This document shows positions 11,249-20,043 of a DNA stretch of 64,000 bases, in pieces; the stretch's first letter is position 1; the number at the start of each line of letters is the position of its first letter. The notes beneath the pieces are model-generated. The model saw nothing but the letters and a program-made list of their open reading frames with translations, ran no database searches and was not told the origin of the DNA. The stretch is from DASSQJ01 sp963726295 (GTDB lineage: Bacteria > Actinomycetota > Actinomycetes > Actinomycetales > Dermatophilaceae), in contig CAVSBW010000012.1 of assembly GCA_963726295.1 (NCBI GenBank), positions 372,001 through 436,000 of the forward strand, given 5' to 3'. The position numbers and the translations under genes were made by a program.

Positions 11249-12997
11249 ATGAGCACCGACGAGCCCCAGGACCCGCAGGCGCAGCGCGAGCGCCTCGAGG
11301 CCGAGCGCCGCTCCCTCGAGGCCGAGATCGCCGCCCTCCGCTCCGGTGGCGAGGCCGACCCGGCCGAGCTGCGAACGCTGGAGCGCGACCTCGGCCAGCT
11401 CCGCTCGCAGATCGCCACGCTCTCCGCCCAGAACGAGCGCCTCGTGCGTACCCTCCGCGACGCCCGCGAGCAGATCGTCACGCTGAAGGCCGAGGTCGAC
11501 CGCCTCGCCCAGCCCCCTGCCGCCTACGGCACGGTCGTGGAGATGTTCGAGGACGGCACTGCCGACATCCTCACCAGCGGTCGCAAGATGCACGTCGCGG
11601 TCAGCCCCTCCATCGATGCCGGCCTGCTCGTGCCCGGCCGCGAGGTCATGCTCAACGAGGCGATGAACGTCGTTGCCGCGCACGGCTACGAGATCGTGGG
11701 CGAGGTCGTCCTGTGCAAGGAGGTGCTCGACGACGGCCGCGTCCTGGTCGTGGCCCAGGCCGACGAGGAGCGGGTCTGCCGGGTCGCCGGGTCCCTGGCC
11801 GACGCCACGCTGCGTGCGGGCGACGCCCTGCTCCTGGAGACACGGTCCGGGTTCGTCTACGAGCAGGTGCCCAAGGCCGAGGTCACCGACCTGGTGCTCG
11901 AGGAGGTGCCCGACATCGACTACTCCGACATCGGCGGGCTCACGCGCCAGATCGAGGCCATCCGCGACACCGTCGAGCTTCCGTACCTGCACCCGGACCT
12001 GTACACCGAGCACCGGCTCAAGCCGCCCAAGGGCGTGCTGCTGTACGGCCCGCCCGGCTGCGGGAAGACGATGATCGCCAAGGCGGTCGCGGCCTCCCTG
12101 GCCCGCAAGGTCGCCGAGAAGGAGGACCGTGAGCCCGGCAAGTCGTTCTTCCTCAACATCAAGGGCCCCGAGCTGCTCAACAAGTACGTCGGCGAGACCG
12201 AGCGGCACATCCGGCTGATCTTCGAGCGGGCGCGCGAGAAGTCCAACGAGGGCTACCCGGTCGTGGTGTTCTTCGACGAGATGGAGTCGCTCTTCCGCAC
12301 CCGCGGCTCCGGCGTCTCCTCCGACGTGGAGACCACGATCGTGCCCCAGCTGCTCGCCGAGATCGACGGCGTCGAGGGCCTCGAGAACGTCATCGTCATC
12401 GGCGCCTCCAACCGCGAGGACATGATCGACCCTGCGATCCTGCGACCCGGACGGCTCGACGTGAAGATCAAGGTCGAGCGTCCGGACGCCGAGTCCGCGC
12501 GCGACATCTTCGCCAAGTACCTGACGCCCGGCCTGCCGCTGCACCCCGATGACGTCGCCCAGAACGGCGGCTCCGAGGGCGCCACCCTCCAGGCGATGAT
12601 CGACGCGGTCGTGCTGCGGATGTACTCCGAGGAGGAGGACAACCGCTTCCTCGAGGTCACCTACGCCGGCGGCGACAAGGAGATCCTCTACTTCAAGGAC
12701 TTCAACTCGGGCGCGATGATCCAGAACATCGTCGACCGGGCCAAGAAGATGGCGATCAAGGACCTCCTCGACACCGGCCAGCGCGGTCTGCGGGTGGAGC
12801 ACCTGCTCTCCTCGTGCTCGGACGAGTTCCGCGAGAACGAGGACCTGCCGAACACGACCAACCCCGACGACTGGGCGCGCATCTCCGGGAAGAAGGGGGA
12901 GCGGATCGTCTACATCCGCACCCTCATCAAGACCAAGGAGGGCTCGGAGCCCGGCAAGTCGATCAACACGGTGGCCAACACCGGCCAGTACCTCTGA
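11249..12997 (+). CDS. arc: Proteasome-associated AAA ATPase (ARC/Mpa)
   Basis: Hexameric ring ATPase that recognises Pup, unfolds pupylated proteins and feeds them into the 20S proteasome. 582 residues. N-terminal coiled coil about residues 5-80 (Pup-binding), then two OB-fold subdomains to about 215. The AAA module follows, with Walker A GPPGCGKT at 267-274, Walker B VVFFDEME with Asp343-Glu344, and arginine finger region ILRPGRLDVKI. It ends in GQYL, the penultimate-tyrosine tail that docks into the alpha ring and opens the gate. The start is the ATG at 11249. Unlike in most relatives, dop does not follow; about 7 kb of other genes intervene. A hairpin with a T-run lies 40 bases after the stop. 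Confidence 0.97.
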   Translation: MSTDEPQDPQAQRERLEAERRSLEAEIAALRSGGEADPAELRTLERDLGQLRSQIATLSAQNERLVRTLRDAREQIVTLKAEVDRLAQPPAAYGTVVEMFEDGTADILTSGRKMHVAVSPSIDAGLLVPGREVMLNEAMNVVAAHGYEIVGEVVLCKEVLDDGRVLVVAQADEERVCRVAGSLADATLRAGDALLLETRSGFVYEQVPKAEVTDLVLEEVPDIDYSDIGGLTRQIEAIRDTVELPYLHPDLYTEHRLKPPKGVLLYGPPGCGKTMIAKAVAASLARKVAEKEDREPGKSFFLNIKGPELLNKYVGETERHIRLIFERAREKSNEGYPVVVFFDEMESLFRTRGSGVSSDVETTIVPQLLAEIDGVEGLENVIVIGASNREDMIDPAILRPGRLDVKIKVERPDAESARDIFAKYLTPGLPLHPDDVAQNGGSEGATLQAMIDAVVLRMYSEEEDNRFLEVTYAGGDKEILYFKDFNSGAMIQNIVDRAKKMAIKDLLDTGQRGLRVEHLLSSCSDEFRENEDLPNTTNPDDWARISGKKGERIVYIRTLIKTKEGSEPGKSINTVANTGQYL

Positions 12998-13037
12998 CCC
13001 GGCGACCCGCCTGACCCAGGGCCCCAGGGCCCCACGG

Positions 13038-13060
13038 GCGCCGGGGAAATGGCGCGTTTT
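13038..13060 (+). terminator. Probable intrinsic terminator of arc
   Basis: GCGCC (13038-13042), loop GGGGAAAT, GGCGC (13051-13055), then GTTTT. A short GC stem followed by T residues is the classical form and one of the few T-tailed hairpins in this window. Confidence 0.5.
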
Positions 13061-13087
13061 CGTCATGTGCGTCCGCACGGTGGTGCG

Positions 13088-13093
13088 TAGCGT
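13088..13093 (+). promoter_or_regulatory. -10 box upstream of the BBE oxidoreductase gene
   Basis: TAGCGT would start transcription near 13100, giving a leader of about 50 bases with AAGGA 7 bases before the ATG at 13150. Confidence 0.35.
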
Positions 13094-13149
13094 CGATCGG
13101 ATGGGCACCGCCCGGTGCCCGGTCCGCTGCCCCCGACGAAGGAAGAGCC

Positions 13150-14518
13150 ATGAGCACCACCCTCGAGCAGCTCCGCGACCGTGTGACCGGCCCCGTCACC
13201 ACACCCGGCGACGACGGCTACGAGGACGCACGCCGAGTCCACAACTTCATGATCGACGCCCACCCCGCGGCGGTCGTCACGTGCACGAGCGCCGCCGACG
13301 TGGCCGCGGTCGTCGACCATGCGCGCGAGGCGGGAGCGGACCTCGCGGTCAGGGGCGGGGCCCACAGCGTGCCGGGTTTCGGGACGGCGGACGACGCCGT
13401 CGTGGCGGACCTGTCCGGGATGCGCGGTGTGGCCGTGGACCCCGGGTCGGCGACGGCACGGATCTCTGGGGGTGCGACGTGGAACGACGTCAACACCGCC
13501 ACCCAGGCCCACGGCCTGGCGACGCCGGGGGGCATCATCAGCACCACCGGGGTGGGTGGGCTGACCCTGGGCGGGGGGGATCGGCTACCTCGCCAGGAAC
13601 CACGGCCTGAGCATCGACAACCTCCTGTCCGTGCAGGTCGTCACCGCCGACGGCAGGGTGCGTGAGGCCTCCGACGAGGAGAACCCGGACCTGTACTGGG
13701 CCCTTCGCGGTGGCGGCGGCAACTTCGGCGTGGTCACCGAGTTCCGGATGCGGCTCCACCCGGTGGGAACGGTGCTGGCCGGGCCGCAGTTCTTCGAGCT
13801 CGCCGACACGGCCGCCATCCTCGGGCACTTCCGCGACCTCATCGCCGACGCCCCGCGCGAGTACGGCGGGTTCCCGCTGTTCAACCTGGCGCCACCCCTG
13901 CCGTTCATCCCGGAGGACCGCGTGGGGGAGCCGTTCGTCGGTGTCATGCAGTGCTGGACGGGTGACGAGGCGGCCGGCGCACGGCTCGTCGACTCGTTCC
14001 GTCAGGTGGCCACACCGATGGCCGAGTACGTGGGGATGATGCCGTTCGCCGACGTCAACTCCCTCTTCGACGGACTGGTACCTCGCGGGCTGCAGCACTA
14101 CTGGAAGGCCGCGTTCGTCGGCGACCTCACCGACGAGGCGATCCGCGCGCACACCGAGCACGCTCCCGGCCTGCCGGCGGTCAACTCGACGATGCACATC
14201 TACCCGATCGACGGTGCCTGCCACGACGTGGCATCGGACGCCACCGCCTTCGGCCACCGGGACGCCTCCTACGCGACCGTGATCGCCGGGATGTGGCCGG
14301 ACCCCCAGCAGAACGAGCAGGCCGTCGCGTGGGTCAAGGACTACTACGCGGCGATCGCCCCCCACTCGGAGCCCGGTGGCTACATCAACTTCGCCGCCGC
14401 CGACGACCAGGACAGGGTGGCCGACAACTTCGGCGCCAACTACGAACGCCTGCGCCAGGTGAAGAGGGAGTACGACCCCGGCAACCTGTTCCACCTGAAC
14501 CAGAACATCGAGCCCTGA
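13150..14518 (+). pseudogene. FAD-linked oxidoreductase (BBE family) with a one-base frameshift
   Basis: Flavoprotein of the berberine-bridge/6-hydroxynicotine oxidase type. The first part (13150 to about 13575) holds the FAD-binding PP-loop with AVRGGAHSVPGFG, whose histidine normally carries FAD, and GGIISTTGVGGLTLGGG. The second part is in another frame from about 13580 (IGYLARNHGLSIDNLL, ALRGGGGNFGVVTEF) and ends with the BBE motif GNLFHLNQNIEP. The G7 run at 13573-13579 should be G6; one extra base joins both parts into about 455 residues. The cysteine for a second FAD bond is absent. Otherwise the gene looks intact, so sequencing error is as likely as real inactivation. Substrate unknown; AAGGA precedes the ATG. 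Confidence 0.85.
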
Positions 14519-14540
14519 CGGGCGAGGTGGGGGCGGACCG

Positions 14541-14885
14541 CTACGCCACGAGGCGGGCCACCAGCCGCCACCCGAGCAGCAGCACGGCGAGGACGAGCGT
14601 CGCGACGACCACGAACGACCACGCCGTGCCCTGCCCGCTGGCCACCCGCAGCAGCATCCCGACGACGACGGCCCCCGCCACGACGAGCGCGCCGAAGCCC
14701 AGCGACCGGGGCTCGCCCACGATGAGTGCCGCGAGGAGCCATCCCACCGCCGCGCCGGCGAGGAACGGCCAGGCCGTGCGCAGGATGCCGGTGACGTCGA
14801 GCCCCTCGGTGTGGGAGCGGCGCCCGACGGCGGCGAACACGACGACGAGGGCGGCGTCGAGGAGCGCGGGTAGCGCTCGGGTCAC
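14541..14885 (-). CDS. DUF3054 membrane protein
   Basis: 114-residue protein with about four transmembrane helices and the family signature VVFAAVGRRSHTEGLD near the N-terminus, then AWPFLAGAAVGWLLAALIVGEP and GQGTAWSFVVVATLVL. Function unknown. Its GTG start at 14885 overlaps the stop of the PRPP synthetase gene by four bases (GTGA), so the two are co-translated. It converges with the BBE gene, leaving 22 bases between the stops. Confidence 0.85.
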   Translation of the reverse strand: MTRALPALLDAALVVVFAAVGRRSHTEGLDVTGILRTAWPFLAGAAVGWLLAALIVGEPRSLGFGALVVAGAVVVGMLLRVASGQGTAWSFVVVATLVLAVLLLGWRLVARLVA

Positions 14886-15874
14886 GGGCGGACCTTGTCG
14901 AACAGCGAGCGCTGCCGTGGCGGTGCGTGGGTGGGGTCGACCCCGTCGAAGAGGCTCGAGACCGACTCGCCCTCGTGGATGCGGTGGATCGCCTCGGCGA
15001 ACAGCCCGGCGACCGACCGGACCTTGAGCTCGGGCCACCCGGCCGGCGCCGGGACGGTGTCGGTGGTGACCACGTGGGAGATCATCGGATGACCAGAGAG
15101 CCGCTCCACGGCGTTCCCCGCGAACAGCCCGTGCGTGCAGGCGACGGCGGCCTCGGTGACCCCCTGCTCCGCCAGCTTCTCGAGCAGCTCGACGATGCTG
15201 CCGCCGGTGGCGATCTCGTCGTCCAGCACGATCGCGCGACGGCCGATGACGTCGCCGACGATGGAGTCGACGACCACCCGGTCGTCGCTGAGCCGTCGCT
15301 TCGACCCGGCGGCGACGGGCAGGCCGAGCAGCCGTGCGAACTGGGTGGCGTCCTTGGCGTTGCCCAGGTCGGGGGAGACGACGACGGAGTCGGTGAGGTC
15401 CTGATCGCGGAAGTGGTCGGCGAGCACGCCGAGGGAGGTGAGGTGGTCGACCGGCACCGAGAAGAAGCCGTGCACCTGCGGCGCGTGGAGGTTCATCGTG
15501 ATCACCCGGTCGGCTCCCGCCGCGTTGATGAGGTCGGCCACGAGCCGGCCCCCGAGGGAGATGCGCGAGGCGTCCTTCTTGTCCGAGCGGGCGTACGCGT
15601 AGTGGGGGATGACGGCCGTCACCATCGCCGCGCTGGCCCCCCGGGCGGCGTCGATCATGAGCAGCAGCTCCATGAGCGAGTCCTGCGTCGGCGGGACCAG
15701 TGGTTGGATGATGTAGACGTCGCGCTGGCGGCAGTTGGCGAGCAGCTGGACCTGGAGGCAGTCGTTGCTGAAGCGGGTGATGAGGGTCTCCGACAACCGG
15801 ACCCCCAGCCCGTCGCACACCCGGTGGGCCAGATCCGGGTGCGCAGACCCGGAGAAGACCACGATCTCCCGCAT
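14882..15874 (-). CDS. Ribose-phosphate diphosphokinase homologue (PRPP synthetase)
   Basis: Makes 5-phosphoribosyl-1-pyrophosphate from ribose 5-phosphate and ATP, or a related transfer. 330 residues. The family features are present: REIVVFSGSAHPDLAHRV at the N-terminus, the loop CRQRDVYIIQPLVPPTQD, ATP-site VIPHYAYARSDKKDAS and the PRPP-binding loop IVLDDEIATGGSI. The PISARLVADLL segment of housekeeping Prs is replaced by RISLGGRLVADLI, so it may be a second, divergent copy rather than the main prs. I leave the symbol empty for that reason. The ATG at 15874 has a -10 box 7 bases upstream. It is co-translated with DUF3054. Confidence 0.85.
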   Translation of the reverse strand: MREIVVFSGSAHPDLAHRVCDGLGVRLSETLITRFSNDCLQVQLLANCRQRDVYIIQPLVPPTQDSLMELLLMIDAARGASAAMVTAVIPHYAYARSDKKDASRISLGGRLVADLINAAGADRVITMNLHAPQVHGFFSVPVDHLTSLGVLADHFRDQDLTDSVVVSPDLGNAKDATQFARLLGLPVAAGSKRRLSDDRVVVDSIVGDVIGRRAIVLDDEIATGGSIVELLEKLAEQGVTEAAVACTHGLFAGNAVERLSGHPMISHVVTTDTVPAPAGWPELKVRSVAGLFAEAIHRIHEGESVSSLFDGVDPTHAPPRQRSLFDKVRP

Positions 15875-15881
15875 GGCGGTC

Positions 15882-15887
15882 AGCCTA
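15882..15887 (-). promoter_or_regulatory. -10 box of the PRPP synthetase gene
   Basis: TAGGCT on the minus strand, 7 bases before the ATG at 15874; leaderless spacing. Confidence 0.6.
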
Positions 15888-15991
15888 ACCGCCCCCTTCC
15901 CACAACGGCCCGGTCGGTGCTAGACCTGCCGATCAGGGACTCGCCGCCCCCCGTTGCGGCTGCCACGACCGGACGGAGGGCGCGGAAGCCG

Positions 15992-17653
15992 ATGGCCAAG
16001 CCGATCATCCTCACCGTCGACGACGACCCCGCCGTGTCAGCGGCCATCACCCGCGACCTGCGCAACCGCTACGCGGGTCGGTACCGGATCGTCCGGGCCA
16101 CGTCCGGCGCGGAGGCGCTGCGGTCCCTCGAGTCGCTGGCCCGCCGTGACCAGCCCGTGGCCCTGATCGTCTCGGACCACCGGATGCCGGGGATGACCGG
16201 CATCGAGCTGCTCGAACGCTCGCGGTCGGTCACCCCGGGAGCCAAGCGGGTGCTGCTCACCGCCTACGCCGACACCGACATGGCGATCAAGGCGATCAAC
16301 GACATCGACCTCGACCACTACCTCCTCAAGCCGTGGTCGCCCCCCGACGAGCGGCTGTACCCGGTGGTCGACGACCTGCTCGACGACTGGACCAGCGCCA
16401 ACGACCGCCGCTTCGACGGCGTGCGCGTCGTCGGCAACCGCTGGTCGGAGCGCGGGTACGAGACGAGGATGTTCCTCGCCCGCAACCACGTGCACTACCA
16501 GTGGCTCGAGCTCGACCACGACGCCGAGGCCCAGCGCCTCAACACGCTGCTCGAGGCCACCCCCGACGACCTCCCCCTCGTCCTCCTCCCCGACGGCACC
16601 GTCCTCCGGGGGGCCGGTACCGCCGACGTGGCGGCAGCGCTCGGCCTCAGCACGGGCGCGACGTCGACGCTCTACGACCTGGTGGTGGTCGGTGCCGGAC
16701 CGGCCGGTCTCGCGGCCGCCGTGTACGGCTCGTCGGAGGGGTTGCACGCCGCCGTGATCGACCGGGAGGCCCCGGGTGGCCAGGCCGGCCAGAGCGCCCT
16801 CATCGAGAACTACCTCGGCTTCCCACGGGGCCTGAGCGGCGCCGAGCTGTCCCGGCGGGCCACCACCCAGGCCCAGCGGCTGGGCGCGGAGATGGTGCTG
16901 GCGCGGACCGTGGACGGCCTCGAGCAGCGGGGCTCGGTCCACGCCGTGCACTTCGACGACGGGAGTGAGATCGAGGCCCGAGCCGTCATCGTCGCCACCG
17001 GTGTCTCCTACCGGCTGCTCGCCGCCGACGGCCTGGCCGACCTCACCGGGCGCGGGGTCTTCTACGGCGCGTCGGCCAGTGAGGCGCGTTCGACCGAGGG
17101 GGACGACGTCTACATCGTCGGCGCGGCCAACTCCGCCGGCCAGGCGGCGCTCCACCTCGCCGGGTTCGCCCGGCGGGTCGTCGTGGTGGTGCGGGGCACC
17201 TCGCTCAGCACGTCGATGTCGCAGTACCTCGTCGACCGCATCGAGCGGTCCGACACCATCGAGGTCCGGTTCCGCACCGAGGTCCTCTGCGGTGGCGGCA
17301 CGGACCACCTCGAGTGGCTCACGCTGGTGGACCGCGCCACCGGCGAGGAGGAGACCGTCCCCGCGAACTGGCTGTACGCCTTCATCGGCGCGCTCCCGAG
17401 GACCGACTGGCTCGGGGACCACGTCGCGCGCGACGGCCGCGGCTTCATCCTCACCGGGCCCGACGTCGCCGCCCTCGACGGCGACGGCCCGCGGTGGCCC
17501 CTCGAGCGCCAGCCGCTCCTGCTGGAGACGAGCGTCCCGGGCGTCTTCGCGGCGGGTGACGTGCGCCGCAGCTCGATGAAGCGGGTGGCGGCCGCGGTGG
17601 GCGAGGGATCGACCGCCGTGAGCAACGTCCACGCCTACCTGGAGACGGTATGA
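15992..17653 (+). CDS. Response-regulator receiver fused to thioredoxin-reductase-like flavoprotein
   Basis: 553 residues in three parts. Residues 1-125 are a receiver domain with acidic pocket Asp10-Asp12, phospho-acceptor Asp62 (VSDHRMPG), Thr90 and Lys113. Residues 140-220 resemble a thioredoxin/glutaredoxin-like fold (VRVVGNRWSE, DDLPLVLLPDGTVL) without a CxxC. Residues 228-553 are a thioredoxin-reductase-type FAD/NAD(P)H module with GAGPAG at 234-239, a second nucleotide site near 377, and GVFAAGDVRR. Where thioredoxin reductase has its redox CxxC, this protein has GASASE (about 358); it contains a single cysteine. It cannot therefore act as a dithiol reductase. Fused receiver/reductases are known in actinobacteria, but the function is unclear. 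The kinase gene follows with a 4-base ATGA overlap. Confidence 0.9.
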   Translation: MAKPIILTVDDDPAVSAAITRDLRNRYAGRYRIVRATSGAEALRSLESLARRDQPVALIVSDHRMPGMTGIELLERSRSVTPGAKRVLLTAYADTDMAIKAINDIDLDHYLLKPWSPPDERLYPVVDDLLDDWTSANDRRFDGVRVVGNRWSERGYETRMFLARNHVHYQWLELDHDAEAQRLNTLLEATPDDLPLVLLPDGTVLRGAGTADVAAALGLSTGATSTLYDLVVVGAGPAGLAAAVYGSSEGLHAAVIDREAPGGQAGQSALIENYLGFPRGLSGAELSRRATTQAQRLGAEMVLARTVDGLEQRGSVHAVHFDDGSEIEARAVIVATGVSYRLLAADGLADLTGRGVFYGASASEARSTEGDDVYIVGAANSAGQAALHLAGFARRVVVVVRGTSLSTSMSQYLVDRIERSDTIEVRFRTEVLCGGGTDHLEWLTLVDRATGEEETVPANWLYAFIGALPRTDWLGDHVARDGRGFILTGPDVAALDGDGPRWPLERQPLLLETSVPGVFAAGDVRRSSMKRVAAAVGEGSTAVSNVHAYLETV

Positions 17654-19044
17654 GCCTGCTCGACGACCTCGGTGCCGCCTCGCTGACCCACGAGCTGAGC
17701 GAGGAGCAACGGGCCGACTTCGCCTCCATCGGGGAGGTGCGCGAGTTCCTCCCCGGTGACGAGCTGTTCCACGAGGGGCGGCCGGCCGACGAGATGTGGA
17801 TGCTCCTCGACGGCGACATCGAGCTGAGCCAGCAGGCCGGCTCCGAGCTGACCACGGTGTTGCGGATGACCGAGCCCGGCCAGTGGGCCGGCGGCCACGC
17901 CGCCTGGGGCAGCGGCGACGAGAACGCGGTGTTCCTCGTCACGGGCCGGGCCGCGACCGCCGGCCGGTGCTTCGTCGTCCCGGCCGAGGAGCTCAGTGCC
18001 TTCGTGCAACGGTGGCTCCCGCTCGGGAAGCACCTCCTCGACGCCGTGTACCAGACCGTCCGCCGGGTCGACTCCACCGCGCGCCAACGCGAGTCCATCG
18101 TGGCCCTCGGCAAGATGGCGGCCGGGCTCGCGCACGAGATCAACAACCCGGCCTCGGCGTCGCTGCGCGCGTTGGAGTCGCTGCGGAGCACGAGCACCTA
18201 CGTGCTGCAGTCGTTCGTGGGCCTGGCCGAGCACGGGGTCGGCGCGGAGCAGCTCCTCGAGCTCGACCAGGTGCGGGTGACGCTCCAGAGCCGCCCGATC
18301 GCCGAGGGCGACGCGCTCGAGGTGGCCGAGCGCGAGGAGTTCATCGGTGAGTGGCTCGAGCGGCGCGGCGTCCCCTACGGCTGGCAGATGGCACCCATCC
18401 TCGCGAGCAGGAGCGCCGACGAGGCGTGGTTCGAGCAGCTCGAGCAGATCGTGGGGGCCGACGGCCTGGCCCCGGCACTGCGATGGATCACGAGCACCCT
18501 CGGGGTGGAGGGTCTGTTGTCGGAGCTCACCGACGCGACCTCCCGGATCGCGCACCTGGTCCAGGACGTCAAGACGTACTCCCAGATGGACCGCGCGTCC
18601 CTCCAGCGCATCGACCTGCCCAGCGGCATCGAGAGCACCCTGACCATGCTGGCGCCCAAGCTCGAGGGGATCGAGGTCGTCCGCGAGTACGACGACGACG
18701 TCCCGGAGATCGAGGTGTACGCCGCCGAGCTCAACCAGGTCTGGACGAACCTCCTCGACAACGCCCTCGACGCGATGGACGGCGAGGGCACCCTGCGGCT
18801 GGCGGTCGTCCTCGACGGCGACGACGTTCTCATCGAGGTCGGCGACACCGGCCCGGGCATCGACCCCGCCATCCTCCACCGCGTCTTCGAGCCGTTCTTC
18901 ACCACCAAGGAGGTGGGGAAGGGCACCGGGCTCGGTCTCGACATCGCGCGGCGGATCGTCGTCGACCGCCACGGCGGGTCGATCGAGTTCGAGTCGGCTC
19001 CCGGCGCCACGACGGTGAGCGTTCGGCTGCCGCGGGGCGAGTGA
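17650..19044 (+). CDS. Histidine kinase with N-terminal cyclic-nucleotide-binding domain
   Basis: 464-residue soluble sensor kinase. Residues 8-125 are a Crp-like cNMP-binding domain (FLPGDELFHEGRPADEMWML). The phospho-acceptor His162 lies in GKMAAGLAHEINNPASA. The catalytic domain has N-box NQVWTNLLDNALDAM, G1 GDTGPGID, F-box FEPFFTTKE and G2 GKGTGLGLDIA. There are no membrane segments, so it senses a cytoplasmic signal, perhaps a nucleotide or the redox state of the partner flavoprotein. The 4-base ATGA overlap with the receiver-flavoprotein gene marks them as a cognate pair. A long helical insert (about 175-300) between the dimerisation helices is unusual compared with simple kinases. Confidence 0.92.
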   Translation: MSLLDDLGAASLTHELSEEQRADFASIGEVREFLPGDELFHEGRPADEMWMLLDGDIELSQQAGSELTTVLRMTEPGQWAGGHAAWGSGDENAVFLVTGRAATAGRCFVVPAEELSAFVQRWLPLGKHLLDAVYQTVRRVDSTARQRESIVALGKMAAGLAHEINNPASASLRALESLRSTSTYVLQSFVGLAEHGVGAEQLLELDQVRVTLQSRPIAEGDALEVAEREEFIGEWLERRGVPYGWQMAPILASRSADEAWFEQLEQIVGADGLAPALRWITSTLGVEGLLSELTDATSRIAHLVQDVKTYSQMDRASLQRIDLPSGIESTLTMLAPKLEGIEVVREYDDDVPEIEVYAAELNQVWTNLLDNALDAMDGEGTLRLAVVLDGDDVLIEVGDTGPGIDPAILHRVFEPFFTTKEVGKGTGLGLDIARRIVVDRHGGSIEFESAPGATTVSVRLPRGE

Positions 19045-19051
19045 GTTCGGC

Positions 19052-20023
19052 TCAGGCCAGGGCTCGCGCCAGCTCGGTGACGATTTCCTCCCGCGCCTGT
19101 CGCCCGACGGGAGTGGCGCCGGGGAAAGACGCGAAGCCGTGCGGCACCTGGAGGTAGTTGGTGGCGCGAACCGGGACGCCCGCGGCGCGCAGCGCGTCGG
19201 CGTAGCGGAGCCCGTCGTCGCGGGTCGGGTCGAGGTCGGCGGTCTGCACCAGCGCCGGGGGCAGGCCCTCGAGCGAGCCGAACAAGGGCGAGACGAGGGG
19301 GTCGCGGGGGTCGTGGCCCGGGGCGAGGTAGTGGTCGACGTACGCGTCGAACGCGCGCCTGTCGAGGATGCCGGCGTGGGCCATCCGGGCGAGCGACGGG
19401 GAGGACCGGGTGAGGTCGGTGGCGGGGTAGATGAGGGCCTGGTGGCGCAGGACGCCGATCCCGTGGTCGCGCAGGACCTGGGCCACGACTGCCGCGAGGT
19501 TGCCGCCGGCGGAGTCCCCGGCGACCGCCATCCTGCCGGTGTCTGCCCGGAGCACGTCGCCGGAGACCTGTACCCACGTCGTCGCGTCCACGCAGTCCAG
19601 GGCCGCCACCGGTGCCCGGTGCTCGGGCGCCCGCCGGTAGTCCACCGACACGACGACGGCACCCACCTCCGCGGCGATCCACGTGCACAGGGGGTCGTGG
19701 TCGAGGACGTTGCCGAGCACCCAGCCGCCGCCGTGGAACCACATGACGACCGGGACGTCGGTGGTGCCGTCGGGAAGAGCACGCGGGCGGTAGATCCGCA
19801 AGGGGATCTCGAAGTCGTCGCGCGCGGGCGCGGTGCCGTAGGTGATGCCCACCCGCCGGTCCACGCCACCGGTGACCACGCGGGCCAACCGGTTGCGGGG
19901 GATGGTCCGCGCCCGGGTCGCCTGGATCGCGGCGATGTCCATGTCGGCGATCGAGGGGCCCACCGCGTCGTAGAGGCACGCCAGAACGGCGCTTCGGAGG
20001 GCCAGGCCGCGATAGCTGCGCAT
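19052..20023 (-). CDS. Alpha/beta hydrolase of the hormone-sensitive-lipase family
   Basis: 323-residue esterase/lipase. Oxyanion-hole motif HGGGW (in MWFHGGGWVLGN), nucleophile serine in GDSAGGNLAA, catalytic Asp in the ADLDPTRDDG segment and His in VPHGFASFPG give a complete family IV triad. No signal peptide, so cytoplasmic; the physiological ester is unknown. Start ATG at 20023 lies 20 bases from the dop start, and the two genes are divergent. A GATACT hexamer sits 6 bases before this ATG and overlaps the dop -10 box on the other strand. The gene converges with the kinase gene, 7 bases apart. Confidence 0.92.
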   Translation of the reverse strand: MRSYRGLALRSAVLACLYDAVGPSIADMDIAAIQATRARTIPRNRLARVVTGGVDRRVGITYGTAPARDDFEIPLRIYRPRALPDGTTDVPVVMWFHGGGWVLGNVLDHDPLCTWIAAEVGAVVVSVDYRRAPEHRAPVAALDCVDATTWVQVSGDVLRADTGRMAVAGDSAGGNLAAVVAQVLRDHGIGVLRHQALIYPATDLTRSSPSLARMAHAGILDRRAFDAYVDHYLAPGHDPRDPLVSPLFGSLEGLPPALVQTADLDPTRDDGLRYADALRAAGVPVRATNYLQVPHGFASFPGATPVGRQAREEIVTELARALA

Positions 20024-20031
20024 CGGGTCAG

Positions 20032-20037
20032 TATCGT
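20032..20037 (+). promoter_or_regulatory. -10 box of dop, overlapping the divergent esterase promoter
   Basis: TATCGT, 6 bases before the dop ATG. The minus-strand GATACT (20035-20030), 6 bases before the esterase ATG, overlaps it, so both genes could fire from one near-symmetric element. Confidence 0.5.
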
Positions 20038-20043
20038 CGAGCC

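Noticed and set aside
13101..13160. A leaderless small frame (MGTARCPVRCPRRRK) before the BBE gene, resembling a cysteine-rich leader peptide
   Set aside because: It stands 7 bases after a -10 box, but the frame has no early stop and runs deep into the BBE gene, so it does not look like a leader peptide.
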